From Acidimicrobiales bacterium (GTDB lineage Bacteria > Actinomycetota > Acidimicrobiia > Acidimicrobiales > MedAcidi-G1), in the NCBI GenBank assembly GCA_022452145.1, contig JAKURY010000016.1, positions 1 to 52,866 of the forward strand: 52,866 nucleotides of DNA. Direction: 5' to 3'. How positions within the stretch are numbered: position 1 is the stretch's first letter; every line of letters begins with the position of its first letter. Shown one piece after another: positions 1 through 7,725 of this stretch. Under the pieces are notes generated by a model. It made no database searches, was not told the origin of the DNA, and was given only the letters and a program-made list of their open reading frames with translations. The translations under genes were made by a program, and so were the position numbers.

Positions 1-1156
1 CCTCGGTGACAATCCCGAGGCTGACGAGACGCTCCTCGACCGTGGTCACCAGGTCGTCCTCAGTAGAAAGGCTGGCTACGTCGTGGGCCTTATCTTCTAT
101 GTCGTCGACCAGGTCGTCGACCCGCATCAGAAGGTCGTCTATCTCCTTACGAGCGTCGTAGACGGCGAGCGTCTGAGATGCCACGCCGGCTAGCAATTCG
201 AACCCGCCGCTGATCGCCACCTTCATGTCCTCATAGGGCTCGCGGTCGTCGTCCAGCAGCGTCACGACCTCGACCGTCACCGACAGCCGGCCCGCCGGCA
301 GCACGATCGTGTCGTCGAGGCCCACATAGTCATCGTCGACGGTGACGTCGCCGGAGACGGTGATCGGAATCTCCAGGTCGGCGGTCGGGGCCACGTCGGC
401 GGTAACCGTCACGAAGACCGGGCTTCCCTCTTCGACGACTACGGCTCCGGTGCTGAGCGAGACGGTCGGCACGGGGGCTTCGGCAGCCGACACGGCATCC
501 ACCACCAGGGCCGCCTCGGCGATGACCTCGGCGACCTGGCCGCCCTGGAGCCCGACGGTGGAGCGAACCGCCGGACCGATACGCACCGACACCGCGTTGA
601 CCGGACCCACCGTATAGCCGGCGGGGTTGCCCTGGAGTGAGACGGTCACCACCTCGTTGACCTCGGCGGTGGTTCCGCCGTAGCCGTGGTCGGCCTGCCA
701 GGCCGACAGGCCCGACCTGGTCTCCTCGGTGTAGAGCCCGTCCACGTCTCCCACGTCGTAGCCGGCCCCGTCCAGGACCGCCTCGAGCTGGAGAACGTCG
801 GGCCCGTCCGAGCCGACGTCCAGCTGCCGGTAGAAGGCGAAGTCGCCGGCGACCGCCACGGCCTGCCGACCGTCGACGGTGAACAGTGCGTCGCCCTCGG
901 CCACCACCTCGCCGGCCTCGACCCTGATGCCGCTGATCCGGCCGTCGGTCGACGAGTTGATGGACTGCAGTTCATCGCGGCGCAGTTCGCCTCGGATGGT
1001 GATCTCATCGGTGAGGGTTCGGATGGTCACCGTCTCGGCGATGGCACGGTCCACACCCGGATTGGCAGATTCGACCTCCCTGTCCCACGGCCGCACGGTG
1101 AGGAGCCCGGCGGCTACCCCTCCGAGGAGGATCAGGATGGTCAGGATCTTCTTCAT
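1..1156 (-). CDS. HlyD/MacA-like efflux adaptor with peptidoglycan-binding and Calx-beta domains (partial)
   Basis: Partial gene: the frame stays open through the left edge, so the C-terminus is missing (385 codons seen). The protein starts MKKILTILILLGG, an N-terminal membrane anchor (about residues 3-22). A biotinyl/lipoyl-like segment follows near residues 70-95 (GRISGIRVEAGEVVAEGDAL), then a peptidoglycan-binding repeat near 113-160 (LQLEAVLDGAGYDVGDVDG). A Calx-beta-like segment follows near 230-320 (DDDYVGLDDTIVLPAGRLSV), then an acidic likely coiled coil (EIDDLLMRVDDLVDDIED). Adaptors of this type link a MacB-like ABC transporter to the cell envelope; the transporter would lie beyond the left edge. 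It is the third gene of an apparent operon after two lipoprotein genes, with a 55-base gap and a GGAG motif before the ATG. The domain calls come from motif reading; the transport role is inferred. Confidence 0.7.
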   Translation of the reverse strand, partial: MKKILTILILLGGVAAGLLTVRPWDREVESANPGVDRAIAETVTIRTLTDEITIRGELRRDELQSINSSTDGRISGIRVEAGEVVAEGDALFTVDGRQAVAVAGDFAFYRQLDVGSDGPDVLQLEAVLDGAGYDVGDVDGLYTEETRSGLSAWQADHGYGGTTAEVNEVVTVSLQGNPAGYTVGPVNAVSVRIGPAVRSTVGLQGGQVAEVIAEAALVVDAVSAAEAPVPTVSLSTGAVVVEEGSPVFVTVTADVAPTADLEIPITVSGDVTVDDDYVGLDDTIVLPAGRLSVTVEVVTLLDDDREPYEDMKVAISGGFELLAGVASQTLAVYDARKEIDDLLMRVDDLVDDIEDKAHDVASLSTEDDLVTTVEERLVSLGIVTE

Positions 1157-1211
1157 GGGTGGGATCTCCGGATCGGGAAAGAGAAGGCCGCAGCGGCCAT
1201 GGGACCTGCGG

Positions 1212-1976
1212 TCATTGGTCGGCGGCCAGGTTCAGCTCGCTGATGCAGGAGCGGATGTCGCCGATGTCCAGGTCGCCGTCCGGCCCGCGGAAGTCCTCGC
1301 CGGGACCCAACGAACCGTCGGCATCGGGCATCGGGTCGCTGACCGTCCATCCCTTCCGGCGGAGGCACTCCGCGAGGGCTATGAACTGCTCGTTGTCCTC
1401 CCTGATCTTCTCGGGGCTGCGTCCCACACGCGACTTCTGGAACTCCTGCATGGCGGTGACGATCCCGGAGCGTCCTGCGCAGAGGGTCAACGCCTCGATG
1501 TAGGCGGGCTGGTTCACCGGATCGCCGGCCCCGAGGTCCGCATTCGGTGCACCGATGAACTCGACGCCTTCGTCGGCAAGGCAACCGTTGAACTCCTCCA
1601 GGGCATCCATCATCTGGATTCCCGGAGGAACCTTCTCCTCGGCCAACGGGATGGTCTCCTTGACAGGCTCAGCTGTCGTGGTCGTGGACGTGGACGAGGA
1701 CACGGCCACGTCGTCGGTGTCGACGCTGGTCTCCGACGCCGTCTGGACGCTGGTCTCCGACGCCGTCGTCCCATCCGAGGCAACTGCGATGGTCGTGGGA
1801 GCAGCCGATGTCGTCGACGTCGTGGAGGTCGTCGACGTCGTGCTGACCACGATCTCGGTCGGCGCGTCCTCGGCGAGCAGCGTCACCTTCTGCGTCGTCT
1901 CCGACTGTGCGCCACCACAGGCCGTGACCACCACCAGCATCCCGACCAGCGTCGCCCGCAGGATTCCCGTCATCAT
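1212..1976 (-). CDS. Secreted lipoprotein, paralogue of the upstream lipoprotein
   Basis: A predicted lipoprotein of 254 aa: the signal MMTGILRATLVGMLVVVTAC ends in a lipobox-like VTAC. A Thr/Ser-rich spacer follows, and then a conserved C-terminal domain of about 150 residues with four cysteines. That domain shares PVKETIPLAEE, NADLG, DPVNQP and IR.CISE with the neighbour at 1973-2839, so the two are tandem duplicates. The C-terminus is acidic (DGDLDIGDIRSC), loosely EF-hand-like but not a full loop. The gene overlaps the upstream one by ATGA. A GGGGAGGA motif directly precedes the first of two adjacent ATGs, so ATG 1973 may be the true start. Its position before an efflux adaptor suggests an accessory envelope role. 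The precise function is unknown. Confidence 0.75.
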   Translation of the reverse strand: MMTGILRATLVGMLVVVTACGGAQSETTQKVTLLAEDAPTEIVVSTTSTTSTTSTTSAAPTTIAVASDGTTASETSVQTASETSVDTDDVAVSSSTSTTTTAEPVKETIPLAEEKVPPGIQMMDALEEFNGCLADEGVEFIGAPNADLGAGDPVNQPAYIEALTLCAGRSGIVTAMQEFQKSRVGRSPEKIREDNEQFIALAECLRRKGWTVSDPMPDADGSLGPGEDFRGPDGDLDIGDIRSCISELNLAADQ

Positions 1977-2839
1977 TCCTCCCCTGCCCGTTCCAGCCCG
2001 ATCTCGCTGATGCAGTCCCGGATCTCATCGCTGTCTATGTCGCCGTCGGCGCTCGAGAACTGGTCGCCCGGGCTGAGCAGCCCATTCTCGTCGGGGCGGA
2101 GCTCGCCGATCTCCCATCCCCTGGTGCGCAGGCAGTCGGCTAGTTCTATGAAGTCCTCGTTCGCCTGCCTTATCTCGTCGGGCGCCATGTCCGAACGGGA
2201 TGTCTGGAAGTCCTGATAGGCATTGGCTATACCGGTCCGGCTGTTGCAGAACTGGAGGGCCTCAAGGTAGCCGGGTTGGTTCACAGGGTCGTTCGCCCCG
2301 AGGTCGGCATTGGGGAAGCCGATCCACTGGTAGCCCTCGGCCGCCAGGCAGGTGTTGAAGTCGTCGAGTGCCCCCATGAGCTTCAGGCCCGGGTTGATGT
2401 CCTCCTCGGCCAACGGGATGGTCTCCTTCACCGGAGCGACGGTCGACGTGCTGGTCGTCGACGTCGTCGTCGGCACGTCGTCCGACACCGGTTCGGGGGA
2501 GGCCACCTCGTCAGAGGCCTCTCCGGCCTGAGCGACGCTCGAAGCTGGGACCGTGGTCTCGGACGCCGTCGCCTCCTCGGAGGACGCGCCGGCCGACGAG
2601 GCGACGGACTCGGGAGCTGAGGGCTCGGGGGCAACGGCCTCGGGAGCTGAGGGCTCGGGAGCGACGGAGGTCGAGGTGGTGGTCGGGGCCTCGCCGAACC
2701 CTGCCGGCACCACGATCTGGGTGGCCTGGTCGGCCGACAGGACCACCACCGTCCTGACGCCCTCCGCGCTCGTGCCGCCCGCGGTGCAGGCAGGTAGGAG
2801 CGCGACGAGGCCACAGGCCACTAGGAACAGACGATGCAT
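1973..2839 (-). CDS. Secreted lipoprotein, first gene of the efflux-adaptor operon
   Basis: A predicted lipoprotein of 288 aa: MHRLFLVACGLVALLPAC then TAGG. A long Ala/Ser/Pro/Glu/Thr-rich spacer with near-repeats (VAPEPSAPE) leads to a C-terminal domain homologous to that of the next gene (PVKETIPLAEE, DFNTCLAAEG, NADLGANDPVNQP, DENGLLSPGDQF, DGDIDSDEIRDCISE). I place the start at ATG 2839 rather than TTG 2848, because a TATCGT box at 2853-2848 sits 8 bases before that ATG, which fits a leaderless mRNA. The spacer would hold the conserved domain away from the membrane or through the wall. It is co-directional with the second lipoprotein and the adaptor. The function is unknown; a role with the export system is inferred from position only. 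Confidence 0.75.
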   Translation of the reverse strand: MHRLFLVACGLVALLPACTAGGTSAEGVRTVVVLSADQATQIVVPAGFGEAPTTTSTSVAPEPSAPEAVAPEPSAPESVASSAGASSEEATASETTVPASSVAQAGEASDEVASPEPVSDDVPTTTSTTSTSTVAPVKETIPLAEEDINPGLKLMGALDDFNTCLAAEGYQWIGFPNADLGANDPVNQPGYLEALQFCNSRTGIANAYQDFQTSRSDMAPDEIRQANEDFIELADCLRTRGWEIGELRPDENGLLSPGDQFSSADGDIDSDEIRDCISEIGLERAGEE

Positions 2840-2847
2840 CGTCGGCA

Positions 2848-2853
2848 ACGATA
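2848..2853 (-). promoter_or_regulatory. -10 box TATCGT, leaderless start of lipoprotein operon
   Basis: TATCGT lies 8 bases before ATG 2839 on the minus strand, matching the TAnnnT-to-start spacing seen repeatedly in this window. Confidence 0.5.
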
Positions 2854-2942
2854 ACGGTGGCTCCGTGTGGGGTAGGTGTTGGGACAGTTAGCACCCTGTG
2901 AGCCGGCGACCGCCGACCATGGCCCGTCCGGTTCCCGGCTCC

Positions 2943-2948
2943 TAACCT
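2943..2948 (+). promoter_or_regulatory. -10 box TAACCT, leaderless start of glycosyltransferase
   Basis: TAACCT is followed by 6 bases and then GTG 2955. There is no Shine-Dalgarno sequence, as expected for leaderless initiation. Confidence 0.5.
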
Positions 2949-2954
2949 TGGCCC

Positions 2955-4187
2955 GTGGCCGACTTCTTCCAGAACGGCGTCATCGCCACGCTCCATGACC
3001 TCGGACGGCGATCCACCGAGGACCTGGAGCGCGAGCTGAAGGCGTGGAGCGGTGAGACGCCGATGTCGCTGATCATTCCCTGCCTGGTGGCCGATCTGGA
3101 CGCACCGTCCCTGGAGCGGATAGTCAGACAACTGGCCGCCGTCCCCTACCTTGACGAGGTCGTGGTGGGCCTGGACCGGGCCGATGCCGATGGCTTCGCC
3201 CGGGCCCGCGGCATCTTCTCGCGACTCCCCCAGCACCACCGGATCCTCTGGAACGACGGACCCCGCCTGCGGGCCATCCGGGATGAGCTGGACGCCCACG
3301 ACCTCACCACCGGCCTCCCCGGCAAGGGTCGCAACGTCTGGTTCTGCCTCGGCTACTTCCTGGCCGCGGGCAGGGGCCGGATCGTCGCACTGCACGACGC
3401 CGACATCCGCGACTACGACCGGTCGCTGCCGGCCCGCCTGCTCTATCCGGTGGCCCACCCGTCCACACGCTTCGGCTTCGCCAAGGGCTACTACCACCGG
3501 GCCTCACGTGGGGCCGTGGACGGCGACCGCCTGTACGGGCGGGTGACGCGGCTGTTCGTGACGCCCCTCATCCGGGCCATGGCGGTCACGTTCGGTGAAC
3601 GCGGCTACCTCGACTACCTCGACAGCTTCCGCTACCCGCTGGCCGGCGAGTGCGCCATGACGCTCGACGTGGCCGAGACCCTGCGGGTGCCATCGGACTG
3701 GGGCTTCGAGATCGGCGTGCTGGCCGAGGTCTACCGGCACCTCCCCACGACCCGGGTCTGCCAGGTCGACGTTGCCGACACCTACGACCACAAGCACCGT
3801 GACCTCTCGGCCGACGATCCCGACAGCGGTCTCCATCGGATGAGCGCGGACATCGCCAGGGCGATCTACCGCAGGTTGGCGATCTCCGGCGTTGTCCTCT
3901 CGGCTGAGGGATTCCGGTCGCTCGAGGCGGCCTACGACCGAACGGCGCTCGACCTGATCGACCGCTACGAGGCTGACGCCGCGTTCAACGGCCTGAACTA
4001 CGACCGACACGGCGAGGAGGTGACCATCCAGGTCTTCGCCCGGGCCATCGTCCGGGCTGGCGCCGAGTTCCTGGAGGATCCGTTGGAGTCCACGTTCATC
4101 CCCAGCTGGTCACGGGTCCGGTCCGAGCTCCCCGACCTGGCGGAGCGCCTGGTGGCCGCCGTGGAGGCCGACGCGACCTCCCAGTAA
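2955..4187 (+). CDS. gpgS: GT81-type glucosyl-3-phosphoglycerate synthase-like glycosyltransferase
   Basis: A 410 aa protein beginning MADFFQNGVIATLHDLGRR, which resembles the opening of GT81 glucosyl-3-phosphoglycerate synthases and related glucosyl/mannosylglycerate synthases. A GT-A fold is suggested by SLIIPCLVADLDAPSL (nucleotide-sugar side) and the metal-site motif HDADIRDYD near residue 155. GAECAMT-like and DTYDHKHR segments also fit the family. GpgS moves glucose from a nucleotide donor to 3-phosphoglycerate, the first step to glucosylglycerate, a compatible solute and, in mycobacteria, a methylglucose lipopolysaccharide precursor. No GpgP phosphatase is adjacent. The GTG start at 2955 is set by the TAACCT box. 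The acceptor specificity is inferred from family resemblance; a mannosyl enzyme cannot be excluded. Confidence 0.7.
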   Translation: MADFFQNGVIATLHDLGRRSTEDLERELKAWSGETPMSLIIPCLVADLDAPSLERIVRQLAAVPYLDEVVVGLDRADADGFARARGIFSRLPQHHRILWNDGPRLRAIRDELDAHDLTTGLPGKGRNVWFCLGYFLAAGRGRIVALHDADIRDYDRSLPARLLYPVAHPSTRFGFAKGYYHRASRGAVDGDRLYGRVTRLFVTPLIRAMAVTFGERGYLDYLDSFRYPLAGECAMTLDVAETLRVPSDWGFEIGVLAEVYRHLPTTRVCQVDVADTYDHKHRDLSADDPDSGLHRMSADIARAIYRRLAISGVVLSAEGFRSLEAAYDRTALDLIDRYEADAAFNGLNYDRHGEEVTIQVFARAIVRAGAEFLEDPLESTFIPSWSRVRSELPDLAERLVAAVEADATSQ

Positions 4188-4260
4188 CGACGCGCCCCAC
4201 GCCCCGGCCGTGGGGAGCAGGTGGTTCGGGCCGTAGGAACCACCAGGGCCGGTGCTGCGG

Positions 4261-4334
4261 TGGAGGTGATGAGAATCGAACTCACGACCTCTACGTTGCG
4301 AACGTAGCGCTCTAGCCAACTGAGCTACACCCCC
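4261..4334 (-). tRNA. tRNA-Ala (anticodon CGC)
   Basis: The minus strand folds as a complete cloverleaf: acceptor GGGGGTG pairs with CACCTCC, the D arm contains TAGCTCAGTTGG, and the T arm contains GTTCGATTC. The anticodon stem CTACG/CGTAG holds loop TTCGCAA, giving anticodon CGC (codon GCG). The acceptor stem carries the G3:U70 pair that defines alanine tRNAs. The discriminator is A and the 3' CCA is not encoded. A TACGCT box at 4353-4348 lies 13 bases before the 5' end and is the likely -10 element. Confidence 0.95.
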
Positions 4335-4347
4335 GCGATCGCCGACG

Positions 4348-4353
4348 AGCGTA
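4348..4353 (-). promoter_or_regulatory. -10 box TACGCT of tRNA-Ala
   Basis: TACGCT is 13 bases upstream of the mature tRNA 5' end, which leaves room for a short 5' leader removed by RNase P. It is the same hexamer as used at moaA, mutM and the DUF3048 gene. Confidence 0.45.
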
Positions 4354-4395
4354 GCGGGATGCTCCGGCGCCGGAACCCCGGTCAGGCGTTGTCGA

Positions 4396-4866
4396 TCAGT
4401 TGGCCCGACGGCTCAGCACCGCCTCGTCGCTCATGGCCACGGAAGCGCCCAGGCCGCCAAGCAGCGAACCGCTGGACCGGAACGGAATGACCATGGCCTC
4501 ACGCTCGACCTCGAGCTGGTGGCGCTGGGTGACGAGCACCGCATAGCAGACGAGCACCAGGTCGACGAGGAAGTGGGCCATCCACACCGCTCCGCCAACG
4601 GCGACGCCGGAGAGGAAGGTGAAGGTTGCCATGCCGCCGAGGGCGATAAGCAGGTCACGGCGGCGGCGGCGGGCCGATCGGACGTCGGCGGGCACCGCTG
4701 TGGCGGCGGCCCGGATCGAGCGGAGGTGGCTGGCGTCGAACCGGCCGGCACCGCGTCCGACGGCCACGAGGGCGAGAACCGGACGCCCGAGGGCGCTGCG
4801 ATGGCGAATGATCGGCGGCAGCAGCACCGCCATCCACAGAACTCCGAGCCCCAGGAGGATCAGCAA
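4396..4866 (-). CDS. SepX/GlpR-like membrane protein
   Basis: A 156 aa membrane protein. An N-terminal helix (LILLGLGVLWMAVLLPP) is followed by a soluble linker, a basic patch ARRRRRDLL, and two helices (LIALGGMATFTFLSGVAVGG; MAHFLVDLVLVCYAVLV). This order resembles actinobacterial SepX/GlpR, a divisome-associated membrane protein, and the context agrees: in Streptomyces and mycobacteria the homologue lies near moeA, rimJ and tRNA-Ala. The start is TTG 4866, with GGAGAGG about 9 bases upstream. Seen: topology and synteny. Inferred: a role in cell division. Overall sequence similarity to SepX could not be scored here, so it may be an unrelated protein of similar layout. Confidence 0.55.
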   Translation of the reverse strand: MLILLGLGVLWMAVLLPPIIRHRSALGRPVLALVAVGRGAGRFDASHLRSIRAAATAVPADVRSARRRRRDLLIALGGMATFTFLSGVAVGGAVWMAHFLVDLVLVCYAVLVTQRHQLEVEREAMVIPFRSSGSLLGGLGASVAMSDEAVLSRRAN

Positions 4867-4941
4867 CGGTTCTTACCTCTCCACAGACCGTGACGCACGA
4901 CGGCACCGTAGTTCCGGATCGTTGCAAAATGGTGGACTTCC

Positions 4942-4979
4942 TCGCGCTCTGGGCGCGAACACTCGCGCGCAGTGCGCGA
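4942..4979. repeat. Two identical-arm inverted repeats 21 bases apart
   Basis: TCGCGC/GCGCGA arms with 5-base loops occur at 4942-4958 and again at 4963-4979. The arms are identical, the loops differ (TCTGG, GCAGT), and the period is 21 bases. They lie in the 120-base gap after moaC and before the SepX-like gene on the minus strand. They may act as a terminator or a paired operator; neither has a T tract. Confidence 0.6.
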
Positions 4980-4986
4980 TCCGAGT

Positions 4987-5466
4987 TCAGTCGCCTCTAC
5001 GCCAGTTGCCGGACCGGCCGCCCGACTTCTCGAGGAGACCCAGCGACTCCACCTGCATCGACCGGTCGCTGGCCTTGCACATGTCGTAGACGGTCAGGGC
5101 CGCCACCGCACAGGCGGTAAGGGCCTCCATCTCCACCCCGGTCCGATCCACCGTCTCGGCTGTGGCCTCGATGTCCAGCCAGGACGGGCCGGGGACGAGG
5201 TCCACCTGCACGGAGCTGAGCATCAGGGGGTGGCAGAGCGGGATCAGCTCCGAGGTCCGCTTGGCCGCCTGGATGCCGGCCACGCGGGCGACGGCCAGGA
5301 CATCGCCCTTGGCCACCGTCCCGGCGGCCAACGCTTCGGCCGTGGCAGCCTGCATGGCCACACGGGCCCGGGCCACGGCCCGACGCCGGGTCACCGCCTT
5401 GTCACCCACGTCGACCATGCGGGCCCGACCCTCGGCGTCGAGGTGGGTGAAGCCCTCTCCCGCCAC
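4987..5466 (-). CDS. moaC: Cyclic pyranopterin monophosphate synthase MoaC
   Basis: MoaC completes the first stage of molybdenum cofactor synthesis by turning the MoaA product (3',8-cyclo-GTP) into cyclic pyranopterin monophosphate. The family signatures are clear: THLDAEGRARMVDVGDK, KRTSELIPLCHPLMLS (active-site CHP), EATAETVDRTGVEMEALTA and YDMCKA. At 159 aa the length is normal. I use GTG 5466, 5 bases after the moaA stop; the reading frame stays open further upstream inside moaA but that part is not MoaC-like. It is co-transcribed after moaA. The C-terminal tail (KSGGRSGNWRRGD) is typical. Confidence 0.95.
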   Translation of the reverse strand: MAGEGFTHLDAEGRARMVDVGDKAVTRRRAVARARVAMQAATAEALAAGTVAKGDVLAVARVAGIQAAKRTSELIPLCHPLMLSSVQVDLVPGPSWLDIEATAETVDRTGVEMEALTACAVAALTVYDMCKASDRSMQVESLGLLEKSGGRSGNWRRGD

Positions 5467-5471
5467 GGGGG

Positions 5472-6455
5472 TCAGCCGCCGATCTGGGACATCGACCGGT
5501 TCGGTCGGACGAAGTCGACCGAGGCGATCCCGTGGCCCGCCCACTTGGCGGCCACCGCCCCCTGCAGCAGGTCTCCGACCTCGTCGTCGGACGCTCCCGA
5601 GCGCAACAGCGACCGGAGGTCGAACTCCTCCACGGCGAACAGGCAGTTCCGGAACTGGCCGTCGGCGGTGAGGCGGATCCGGTCACACGAATCGCAGAAG
5701 CTGCGGGTCACGCTGGCCACCACGCCGATCCCGCCGGCGCCGTCCACGTACCTGTAGCGCGTCGCCGGAGCCGAGGTCCGGTCCACCGGCTCCAGCGGGA
5801 AGACCTCACCTATCCGGGCCACGATCTCGTCCTGGCCCACCACCGCACCCTCGGACCAGGAGCGGTCGGCGTCCAACGGCATGAACTCGATGAACCGGAC
5901 CTCCACGCCCCGCTCGCGGCCGAAGCGTGCCAGGTCGACCAGCTCGTCGTCGTTGACCCCCCGCATCACGACCACGTTTACCTTGACCGGGTACAGGCCC
6001 GCCTCGATCGCCGCATCGATCCCGTCCAGCACCCGGGGCAGCTCGTTGCGGAGCGTGAGTTCCTCGAACCGGTCGGCACGCAGCGAGTCCAGCGAGACGT
6101 TGATCCTCTTCAGCCCCGCCGCCGCCAGCTTGCCGGCCACCAGCCGGAGCGTCATCCCGTTGGTGGTCAGCGACAGGTCGACCGGCAGGTCGGCCAGCAT
6201 CCCCACGAGGGTCGGCAGGTTGGCCCGCACAGTCGGCTCGCCACCGGTCAGGCGGATGCTGTCCACGCCGTGGCGTTCCACCATCAGCCGTGCAACCCGT
6301 TCGATCTCCTCGAAGGTGAGGAGGTCCTCCCTGGGGAGCCACTCGAGCCCATCGGCCGGCATGCAGTAGGTACAGCGGAAGTTGCACCGGTCGGTGACCG
6401 AGATGCGCAGGTCGCGGTGGACCCGCCCGAAGGTGTCGATCAGCTGTCGGACCAC
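5472..6455 (-). CDS. moaA: GTP 3',8-cyclase MoaA (radical SAM)
   Basis: MoaA is a radical SAM enzyme that rearranges GTP to 3',8-cyclo-GTP in molybdenum cofactor synthesis. The N-terminal cluster ligands are C24, C28 and C31 (CNFRCTYC). RLTGGEPTVR is the SAM-binding GGEP motif, and the C-terminal cluster is FCDSCDR plus RNCLF. The protein ends in the conserved GG needed for activity. The length is 327 aa, normal for the family. GTG 6455 lies 7 bases after TACGCT (6468-6463), so the start looks leaderless. It is the first gene of moaA-moaC; moeA is transcribed separately just upstream. Confidence 0.97.
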   Translation of the reverse strand: MVRQLIDTFGRVHRDLRISVTDRCNFRCTYCMPADGLEWLPREDLLTFEEIERVARLMVERHGVDSIRLTGGEPTVRANLPTLVGMLADLPVDLSLTTNGMTLRLVAGKLAAAGLKRINVSLDSLRADRFEELTLRNELPRVLDGIDAAIEAGLYPVKVNVVVMRGVNDDELVDLARFGRERGVEVRFIEFMPLDADRSWSEGAVVGQDEIVARIGEVFPLEPVDRTSAPATRYRYVDGAGGIGVVASVTRSFCDSCDRIRLTADGQFRNCLFAVEEFDLRSLLRSGASDDEVGDLLQGAVAAKWAGHGIASVDFVRPNRSMSQIGG

Positions 6456-6462
6456 GACGCCA

Positions 6463-6468
6463 AGCGTA
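6463..6468 (-). promoter_or_regulatory. -10 box TACGCT, leaderless start of moaA
   Basis: TACGCT is 7 bases upstream of GTG 6455 in the 57-base gap after moeA, so moaA-moaC can be transcribed independently of moeA. Confidence 0.55.
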
Positions 6469-6512
6469 GGGCACCGAACAGCCGACCGGCAGGGTCGACC
6501 GTCTCGGCAAGG

Positions 6513-7712
6513 TCAGCCCAGCAGGATGACCTCGACCTCGTCGCCGTCGCTCATCCCGTCACCGTCGGGCAGGATCGCCAGCCCGGTCGCCGTGGCCATG
6601 GCGGCCAGCTGGTGCGACCCCTGACCTCCAGCCGACCACGCCAGGTACCGCCCGTCCCGGTACTCCACGACGACCCGTCCGAAGTGGACCTTGCCGTCAG
6701 CACGACGGCGGAGCTCACCTACCACCACGGCCTCCACCCTGGACCGGTCGAGGCCCCGGTGTCCCGACATGGCACGCAGTGCGGGGCGGGCGAACAGCTC
6801 GAAGGACACCATGGAGGAGACAGGATTGCCCGGCAGCCCGAACACCGGCACGCCGTCGACCAACCCGAATGCCAACGGTTTGGCCGGCCTGATGGCGACC
6901 TGCATCCAGCGCATCTCGCCGATCCGATCCAGCACCACCTTCACGTAGTCGAAGTCCCCCATGGAGACTCCACCGGAGGTCAGCACCGCATCACAACCGG
7001 CCACGCCGCCCAGGAGCGCTCCGGCGATCGCCGCCTCGTCGTCGGCCACCCGACCGAGGTCGACCGGCACCACGCCCATCTCGTCCAGGAGGCCCAGCAA
7101 CGCCGGACGGTTGGCGTCCCTGATCTGGCCTGCCATCAGAGGCACCGAACCATCCACCAACTCGTCACCGGTGGACAGCACCCCGACCCGCAACCGCCGG
7201 AACACAACCACCCGCTCCACACCGATGCTGGCCAGCACGCCCAGGTGACCCGGGCCGAGGGTGGTGCCGGCCCCGACGACCTCGTCGCCCGGTCGCAGGT
7301 CATCCCCTGCAGAACGGACGTGGTTGCCCACCGGAACCTCCACGGCGACGGTCACCACGGACCCGTCGTCGGACACGCTTGTCCGCTCGACCTCGACCAC
7401 CGCATCGGCGCCGGGTGGCATCGGGGCCCCGGTCATGATGCGGATCGCCTCACCGACACCCACCTCGACGTCCGGTGCGACCCCGGCGGGCAGCGTTCCG
7501 ACGATGCCCAGGTCGACCGGAGGGACCGCTGTGTCGGCGGCCCGTACGGCGAAACCGTCCATGGCCGTGTTGGCGAACGGTGGCACGGCCTCGGTCGCCA
7601 CCACGGGTGCCGCCGTGACAAGCCCCCGGGCCTCTGCCAGGGGAACCTCGGAGACCACCGGCCCGGGGCATCGGTCCAGCACGTGGGCCCGGGCTTCGGC
7701 GAGGGAGATCAC
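6513..7712 (-). CDS. moeA: Molybdopterin molybdenumtransferase MoeA
   Basis: MoeA inserts molybdate into adenylated molybdopterin, the last step of cofactor synthesis. Recognised segments are ALAEARGL, PPFANTAMDGFAV, GAPMPPGADAVVEVE, GVLSTGDEL, TSGGVSMGDFDYVK (MoCF domain) and GLPGNPVSSMV. The protein has 399 aa from GTG 7712, which follows TATCCT by 6 bases. An ATG at 7748 would add 12 residues and overlap the end of plsY, so it is less likely. It sits beside moaA-moaC, so three steps of the same pathway are adjacent; moaB/mogA and moaD/moaE are not in the window. Confidence 0.95.
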   Translation of the reverse strand: MISLAEARAHVLDRCPGPVVSEVPLAEARGLVTAAPVVATEAVPPFANTAMDGFAVRAADTAVPPVDLGIVGTLPAGVAPDVEVGVGEAIRIMTGAPMPPGADAVVEVERTSVSDDGSVVTVAVEVPVGNHVRSAGDDLRPGDEVVGAGTTLGPGHLGVLASIGVERVVVFRRLRVGVLSTGDELVDGSVPLMAGQIRDANRPALLGLLDEMGVVPVDLGRVADDEAAIAGALLGGVAGCDAVLTSGGVSMGDFDYVKVVLDRIGEMRWMQVAIRPAKPLAFGLVDGVPVFGLPGNPVSSMVSFELFARPALRAMSGHRGLDRSRVEAVVVGELRRRADGKVHFGRVVVEYRDGRYLAWSAGGQGSHQLAAMATATGLAILPDGDGMSDGDEVEVILLG

Positions 7713-7718
7713 CGAACG

Positions 7719-7724
7719 AGGATA
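7719..7724 (-). promoter_or_regulatory. -10 box TATCCT, leaderless start of moeA
   Basis: TATCCT lies 6 bases before GTG 7712 and decides this start over the upstream ATG 7748. It lies immediately downstream of the plsY stop codon. Confidence 0.55.
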
Positions 7725-7725
7725 C

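Noticed and set aside
879-2216. Long plus-strand ORF opposite the lipoprotein genes (445 codons)
   Set aside because: It is the antisense of the adaptor and lipoproteins, has no recognisable domain, and high GC gives long open frames opposite genes.
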